A DNA stretch of 9,866 bases from JBAWAP01 sp049589355 (GTDB lineage Bacteria; Chloroflexota; Anaerolineae; VGOG01): positions 1 through 9,866 of the forward strand of contig JBAWAP010000278.1 in the NCBI GenBank assembly GCA_049589355.1. Reading direction: 5' to 3'. Made by a program: the position numbers and the translations under genes. Positions 6,595-9,866 of the stretch are shown here, piece after piece. Every line of letters begins with the position of its first letter. Position 1 is the first letter of the stretch. The notes below the pieces were generated by a model. That model worked only from the letters and a program-made list of their open reading frames with translations. It was not told the origin of the DNA and made no database searches.

Positions 6595-6649
6595 CAAAAA
6601 GTTGCTTCTAGTCTATAGTTTATGCTTTACCCCGATCTCCTCCCAACCG
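6579..6649 (-). promoter_or_regulatory. antiterminator: region 2 to region 3 pairing
   Basis: On the minus strand CGGTTGGGAGG (6649-6639) is perfectly complementary over 11 nt to CCTCCCAACCG (6589-6579), which is most of the 5' arm, the loop and the first base of the 3' arm of the terminator. Pairing would prevent the terminator from forming. The first segment is codons 28-31 of the leader peptide, just before its stop codon. A ribosome that finishes the peptide would cover it, letting the terminator form. A ribosome stalled on the Ile/Val/Leu codons upstream would leave it free. Mechanism is inferred from complementarity and geometry. Confidence 0.88.
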
Positions 6650-6731
6650 CCATTAGCTCCTTAATGCTAAGGAGCTCTACTACGATATGGCTAATAATGA
6701 TGATGGAATTATTCTTCGGGGTGTGACTCAT
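6627..6731 (-). CDS. ilvL: ilv operon leader peptide (34 aa, attenuation)
   Basis: The ATG at 6731 opens a 34-codon frame ending in TAA (6629-6627). Residues 10-26 include 11 branched-chain residues out of 17: Ile10-Ile13 in a row, Ile16, Val17, Val18, Leu20, Leu21, Ile23 and Leu26, with Val29 after them. This composition, directly downstream of a strong promoter and upstream of a terminator/antiterminator pair, is the hallmark of an ilv attenuation leader peptide. The peptide's own sequence is probably unimportant; translation speed across these codons senses charged tRNA-Ile, tRNA-Val and tRNA-Leu. No strong ribosome-binding site precedes the ATG (only a weak TTGGG), and the frame is open back to the predicted transcription start, so the exact start codon is less certain than the frame. 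A 9-bp hairpin (6676-6655) lies within codons 19-26. The symbol is by functional analogy with other ilv leaders. Confidence 0.88.
   Translation of the reverse strand: MSHTPKNNSIIIISHIVVELLSIKELMAVGRRSG
6655..6676 (-). promoter_or_regulatory. leader-internal hairpin (possible pause structure)
   Basis: On the minus strand AGCTCCTTA (6676-6668) and TAAGGAGCT (6663-6655) form a perfect 9-bp stem with loop GCAT, within leader codons 19-26. It lies just upstream of the antiterminator segment. By analogy with ilv and trp leaders it could act as the early pause hairpin that keeps RNA polymerase in step with the leading ribosome. A competing 7-bp pairing exists between ACCCCGA (6722-6716) and TCGGGGT (6635-6629). 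Role is inferred. Confidence 0.6.
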
Positions 6732-6769
6732 CGAAATGGGACCCAATTCAGTGTTTAAGATTCTTGCAG

Positions 6770-6798
6770 ATTATAACATAGATTGAACCATTTGTCAA
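6770..6798 (-). promoter_or_regulatory. sigma-70 promoter of the ilv operon
   Basis: On the minus strand the -35 box TTGACA (6798-6793) and -10 box TATAAT (6775-6770) are both exact consensus matches with a 17-bp spacer (6792-6776). Transcription should start near 6763-6764, giving a short untranslated region of about 32 nt before the leader-peptide ATG and a leader of about 390 nt before ilvD. An unregulated strong promoter followed by an attenuator is the usual arrangement for such operons. No operator palindrome overlaps the boxes. Confidence 0.92.
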
Positions 6799-6800
6799 AT

Positions 6801-6924
6801 CCTGATTCCTCCGAAAACCGCGCTCTTCGACAGGCTCAGAATGCTTGTTTTGCTAACTGCGGTTGCAGCATTTAGGGAGAGGCTAGCCAGACAGACTGGC
6901 CTCCCACGGCCTCGTCCGGCCGAT
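6801..6924. other. intergenic spacer between the two transcription units
   Basis: This stretch between the ilv promoter and the terminator of the upstream unit has no gene I can support. It contains the motif TTCGACAGGCTCAGAA (6826-6841), close to a short motif I recall as dispersed in many bacterial genomes. There is also a loose inverted repeat AACCGC/GCGGTT (about 6816-6821 and 6859-6864), and small hairpins GCCAG/CTGGC (near 6885-6900) and CGGCC/GGCCG (near 6908-6922). Confidence 0.5.
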
Positions 6925-6967
6925 AAAGACAAGAAGCCACTGAGCGGAGAATGCTCCAGTGGCTTCT
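6925..6967 (-). terminator. terminator ending the ABC exporter/nucleotidyltransferase unit
   Basis: AGAAGCCACTG (6932-6942) and CAGTGGCTTCT (6957-6967) are a perfect 11-bp inverted repeat. The inner AGC/GCT pairs extend the stem past a single bulged base. On the minus strand the stem is followed by TTGTCTTTA, a moderately U-rich tail. It lies about 130 nt after the stop of the nucleotidyltransferase gene and before the ilv promoter, so it probably isolates the two units. The plus-strand side is also T-rich (TCGTTTCTT), so bidirectional function is possible. Confidence 0.75.
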
Positions 6968-7094
6968 CGTTTCTTGAGCAAAGTTGTTGATCCTACCCGT
7001 GCCTGCGCCGAGCGAGGAGAGGGGCTGAGAGGGAAATCCTCTGTGGTGAGGGCTGATCTGAGCAAGGCCAGTTTCTTTATACTATACCCAGAAA

Positions 7095-8354
7095 TCAGGC
7101 CGATGCCAGCCAGTCCCTCAGGGCAGTTTTCTCCTTTTCTCGCTTGGCCAGAGCCAGCATTTCTTCATCGCGGCGCAACAGCCGCCACGCCGCACGACCA
7201 TACCGAAGGAGAAGGTCTTTGAGACGCACCGGGTAGTAGAGATAGATTCGTTTGGAGTCGGGAAGGGCGGGGTACATTTGAGCCATGACTTCCGGGGAAG
7301 GGAAAGCGCTTTTCAGCAAGAGGATTGCTTTATCTTGCAGCCGTCTGGGTCCCCACAACTGCGCAAGATTAGGAGACAGCGATGAAGCATCAGCGGTGCT
7401 ATCTCTATCCGAAAAGATTCGCTCTCTGGCCCCGGCTACCACCTGCAGGTCGAAATCATCCGGCCTGAGCGTATCCAAAATCTCATCCGGCACGGCCGCT
7501 CCCAACAATTCCCTGGCGAGATGGAGCGTGAGATAGACGTACTTGCCTGTCCCCCACTGGTGGGCACGAAGCTGTACCTGTTCCCAGTCCATTTCATCCC
7601 GGTAATGCTGAACGGTTTCAGAAATATCGCAGAAGGACCTTAACCTGATACGAAACTTATGGTGAAAGGAAGCGTGTAAACACAGGTGCAATAGCAGGTC
7701 TTCAGGGGACAAAGCTAACACTTCTACACCGGCAATGATGGCCGGCCGCGCTCTTTCCCACAATCCGTCAACGTCTATTTTGAAGGGACTGGTTGGGTTC
7801 TCAATGGTCCAGTGAATCTCGATTCCGAACGCGTCTGGCTTGGTGAAACCTACCAAATGTTGTGCCTTTCTACATTGCTCTTCGATACTGGGACGCTCCA
7901 GCGGGCCGTAGCCCACCTCCAGCAGTTTTCCCTCGACTCTCGACAGATCGGTTTTTCTGACCAGGAGGTCCACGTCATCCATCGGCCGGAGGGCTATGTC
8001 GCCGTAGACGACTTCCGCCAGGCGTGCCCCCTTTAGCGCAATAACCGGGATGTCCTCGTTCTGTAAGGCCGTTAGCACTTTCGAAAGTTGATGGTACAGA
8101 CGCATATTCCTTCGGGCACTATCGAAAAGATATATTTCTTGCAATCTCTGCATAATGCCTGCCGGAATAATGGTGCCTGGACCAGGTGTCTTTAGGCGCC
8201 GGTACAGCAAAGGGGTGACGCCATGCCTGTTCGCCTGTTGAATGACCCCATCCCAATCAGCGGTTGACAACTGCTCAAGCCTGGCAACTCTTGTTTCATC
8301 AGTTCCCATACCGAGGCAATAGCATAGCAACTCAGCTACTGTTTGTTGATCCAT
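7095..8354 (-). CDS. nucleotidyltransferase-like protein (NTP_transf_5 type)
   Basis: The 419-residue product matches my knowledge of the NTP_transf_5 family (PF14907) of uncharacterised nucleotidyltransferases. The core around residues 105-132 reads VIALKGARLAEVVYGD, then LRPMDDVDLLV. The DDVDLLV motif at 126-132 supplies the paired acidic residues that bind metal in nucleotidyltransferases. An upstream helical region has HGVTPLLYRRL, and after the core come IEIHWTIE and LSPEDLLLHLCLHASFHH, both common in this family. There is no signal peptide or membrane segment; it is probably cytoplasmic. The substrate is unknown. The ATG at 8354 has TGAGG 7 nt upstream, and the gene follows the ABC exporter gene by 31 bp, so the two are probably cotranscribed. 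Members of this family often accompany ABC exporters in lasso-peptide and other RiPP or polysaccharide clusters; no precursor peptide is visible here. Confidence 0.85.
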   Translation of the reverse strand: MDQQTVAELLCYCLGMGTDETRVARLEQLSTADWDGVIQQANRHGVTPLLYRRLKTPGPGTIIPAGIMQRLQEIYLFDSARRNMRLYHQLSKVLTALQNEDIPVIALKGARLAEVVYGDIALRPMDDVDLLVRKTDLSRVEGKLLEVGYGPLERPSIEEQCRKAQHLVGFTKPDAFGIEIHWTIENPTSPFKIDVDGLWERARPAIIAGVEVLALSPEDLLLHLCLHASFHHKFRIRLRSFCDISETVQHYRDEMDWEQVQLRAHQWGTGKYVYLTLHLARELLGAAVPDEILDTLRPDDFDLQVVAGARERIFSDRDSTADASSLSPNLAQLWGPRRLQDKAILLLKSAFPSPEVMAQMYPALPDSKRIYLYYPVRLKDLLLRYGRAAWRLLRRDEEMLALAKREKEKTALRDWLASA

Positions 8355-8385
8355 TTGAATGCCTCAGGTTGCGAGACGGTCTGGT

Positions 8386-9866
8386 TCACCGGTAGGGTTG
8401 AGCTTGTATTTCAAACAAGTGCGCGTACGTTCCGCCGAGGTGAACCAATTCGTCATGAGAGCCGCTCTCGATGACTCTCCCATCGTTCAGCACATAGATG
8501 CGGTCGGCCATCCTGACGGTCGAAAAGCGGTGACTGATAAGGACGGCCGTCCGGCCTTCCGCCAGTTGACGGATCTTTTGGAAAACCTTGTATTCGGCCT
8601 TGGCGTCAAGAGCACTCGTCGGTTCGTCGAGCACGATTATCTGAGTATTGCGCAGGAATGCCCGGGCCAGGGCTATGATTTGCCATTCGCCAATGCTGAG
8701 TTCTTCCCCATCTTCGAACCACCTGCCCAGGGTGGTTTCATAGCCCTGGGGCAACCTGGCTATGACGTCGTCAGCGCCCGACTGCTGCGCAGCGGCGATG
8801 ATCCGTTCATCATCGGGCGGGAGGTCGAGGTTACCGAACCAAATATTTTCCCGCGCTGTCAAATGGTACTGTGCATAGTCCTGGAAAATAACACTGATTT
8901 CGCGCCGTAGCGCCGCTGCTTCAAACTGGCGCAGGTCCATGCCATCGAGGGTGATGACCCCATCCGCCGGATCGTACAACCGGCACAACAGTTTGACGAG
9001 AGTCGTTTTACCCGAACCGTTCTCACCCACCAGGGCCACCACTTCCCCCGGCCGGACGGTCAGGGTGATATCTTCAAGGACCTTCCTGGTACCGGCCGGG
9101 TACTGAAAACTCACCCGGTCGAACACGATGCCAGCTTGCATGGGTTGGGGAACAGGTTTGGGGTGGGCAGGTTCGACGACCCTGGGTTTCAGATCCAGGA
9201 ACTCGTAGAGATTGGAGAGAAACAGGTTGTCCTCGTAAAGACCAGCCAGCCCGCTCAACACTCCCCGGAGATAACCCTGTCCGCGCTGAAATGCCTGGTA
9301 ATACATGACCAGATCGCCCAGGGTGATGGTGCCCTGCACCGCCTGGTAAGCGATGAATATAAACGAACCAAATACCGCCAGGCCTGCGCTGGCCTGGGCT
9401 GCCAACTCGGCGACGGAACGCCGGGTGGCGATTTCGAGCTTTTCCCGGCGGAGTTGTACCCGCAAATCGCGGAACCGGCGTATGAACAGGGAGCCTAAAC
9501 CAAACAAGCGAATTTCCTTGGCGTACATGCCCCCCGTGAGCAACCAATTAAAGTACCAGGATCGCCGTTCGGCCGACGTCCGTTGACGCTGCCAGCGATA
9601 CATCTTGCCGGCGTATCTTAACTGCACGAGGACGCCGGGAATGACCCCAACAAACAGGATTGCGGCGACTCCCCAATGGAACGAGAACAGCAAGCCGGCC
9701 ATCGCCAGCAGGGAGACTCCGCTCTGAGCGACCTGCACCAAGCCATTCAGGATACGGGTGGGCCGGAAGGGAGCTTCTTGTTGGGCGCGATGAAGCGTAT
9801 CGTAGTATTGCGGGCTTTCGTAATACGACTCCCCTGAAAAAAGGGCAATTTCCAAATCCTTTGGGT
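8386..9866 (-). CDS. ABC exporter, fused membrane and ATPase domains (5' end beyond window)
   Basis: The visible 493 codons are the C-terminal part of an exporter half-transporter; the frame is open at the window edge, with PKDLEIALFSGESYYESPQYYD continuing an earlier sequence. The visible membrane domain holds hydrophobic segments at about VSLLAMAGLLFSFHWGVAAI and LAVFGSFIFIAYQAV. The ATPase domain has Walker A GENGSGKTT (near 9001-9027), Q-loop VIFQDYAQY, signature LSIGEWQ (near 8681-8700), Walker B IIVLDEPTSALD and H-loop ISHRFSTV. All catalytic residues look intact; the signature is LSIGE instead of LSGGQ. This type usually exports peptides or lipids as a dimer. The partner gene 31 bp downstream (nucleotidyltransferase-like) and the exporter type fit a natural-product or RiPP export cluster, but the substrate cannot be told from the sequence. 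Confidence 0.93.
   Translation of the reverse strand, partial: PKDLEIALFSGESYYESPQYYDTLHRAQQEAPFRPTRILNGLVQVAQSGVSLLAMAGLLFSFHWGVAAILFVGVIPGVLVQLRYAGKMYRWQRQRTSAERRSWYFNWLLTGGMYAKEIRLFGLGSLFIRRFRDLRVQLRREKLEIATRRSVAELAAQASAGLAVFGSFIFIAYQAVQGTITLGDLVMYYQAFQRGQGYLRGVLSGLAGLYEDNLFLSNLYEFLDLKPRVVEPAHPKPVPQPMQAGIVFDRVSFQYPAGTRKVLEDITLTVRPGEVVALVGENGSGKTTLVKLLCRLYDPADGVITLDGMDLRQFEAAALRREISVIFQDYAQYHLTARENIWFGNLDLPPDDERIIAAAQQSGADDVIARLPQGYETTLGRWFEDGEELSIGEWQIIALARAFLRNTQIIVLDEPTSALDAKAEYKVFQKIRQLAEGRTAVLISHRFSTVRMADRIYVLNDGRVIESGSHDELVHLGGTYAHLFEIQAQPYR

Noticed and set aside
6883..7222. Short ORFs on both strands in the spacer around the terminator
   Set aside because: They overlap the terminator hairpin or the 3' end of the nucleotidyltransferase gene and show no family motif or ribosome-binding site.

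Overview
All supported genes in this window lie on the minus strand. They form two transcription units separated by a terminator and a promoter. Moderate-to-high GC, heptanucleotide repeats between genes, and a ketol-acid reductoisomerase of the kind found in Bacteroidetes and plants suggest an environmental bacterium, possibly Chloroflexota (Anaerolineae-like). That placement is an inference from general knowledge and is only moderately secure.

Unit 1 (about 6800 down to 1) is a branched-chain amino acid operon in the order ilvD, a small gene of unknown role, ilvB, ilvN, ilvC, leuA; leuA runs off the left edge. IlvB/IlvN condense pyruvate (or pyruvate plus 2-oxobutyrate), IlvC reduces and isomerises the product, IlvD dehydrates it to the 2-oxo acid, and LeuA diverts 2-oxoisovalerate to leucine. 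The small gene between ilvD and ilvB looks like only the C-terminal domain of a fold-type I PLP aminotransferase, without the catalytic-lysine domain.

The operon's control region (6377-6800) is the best find. It holds a consensus sigma-70 promoter (TTGACA, 17 bp, TATAAT), then a 34-codon leader ORF packed with Ile, Val and Leu codons, then an 11-bp GC-rich terminator hairpin. An 11-nt segment inside the last leader codons is perfectly complementary to the 5' arm and loop of that terminator, so it can act as an antiterminator. This is a complete ribosome-mediated attenuator responding to all three end products. It does not appear among ordinary long ORFs and would be missed by standard gene calling.

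Unit 2 (9866 down to about 6925) has the 3' part of an ABC exporter (fused membrane and ATPase domains) followed 31 bp later by a NTP_transf_5-like nucleotidyltransferase, ending at a hairpin terminator. This pairing recurs in lasso-peptide and other RiPP export clusters, but the window contains no precursor or maturation gene.

Intergenic gaps inside unit 1 carry heptanucleotide repeats (minus-strand consensus TTRGANA) that abut or provide the stop codons of the preceding genes; two of the arrays are arranged as inverted repeats.
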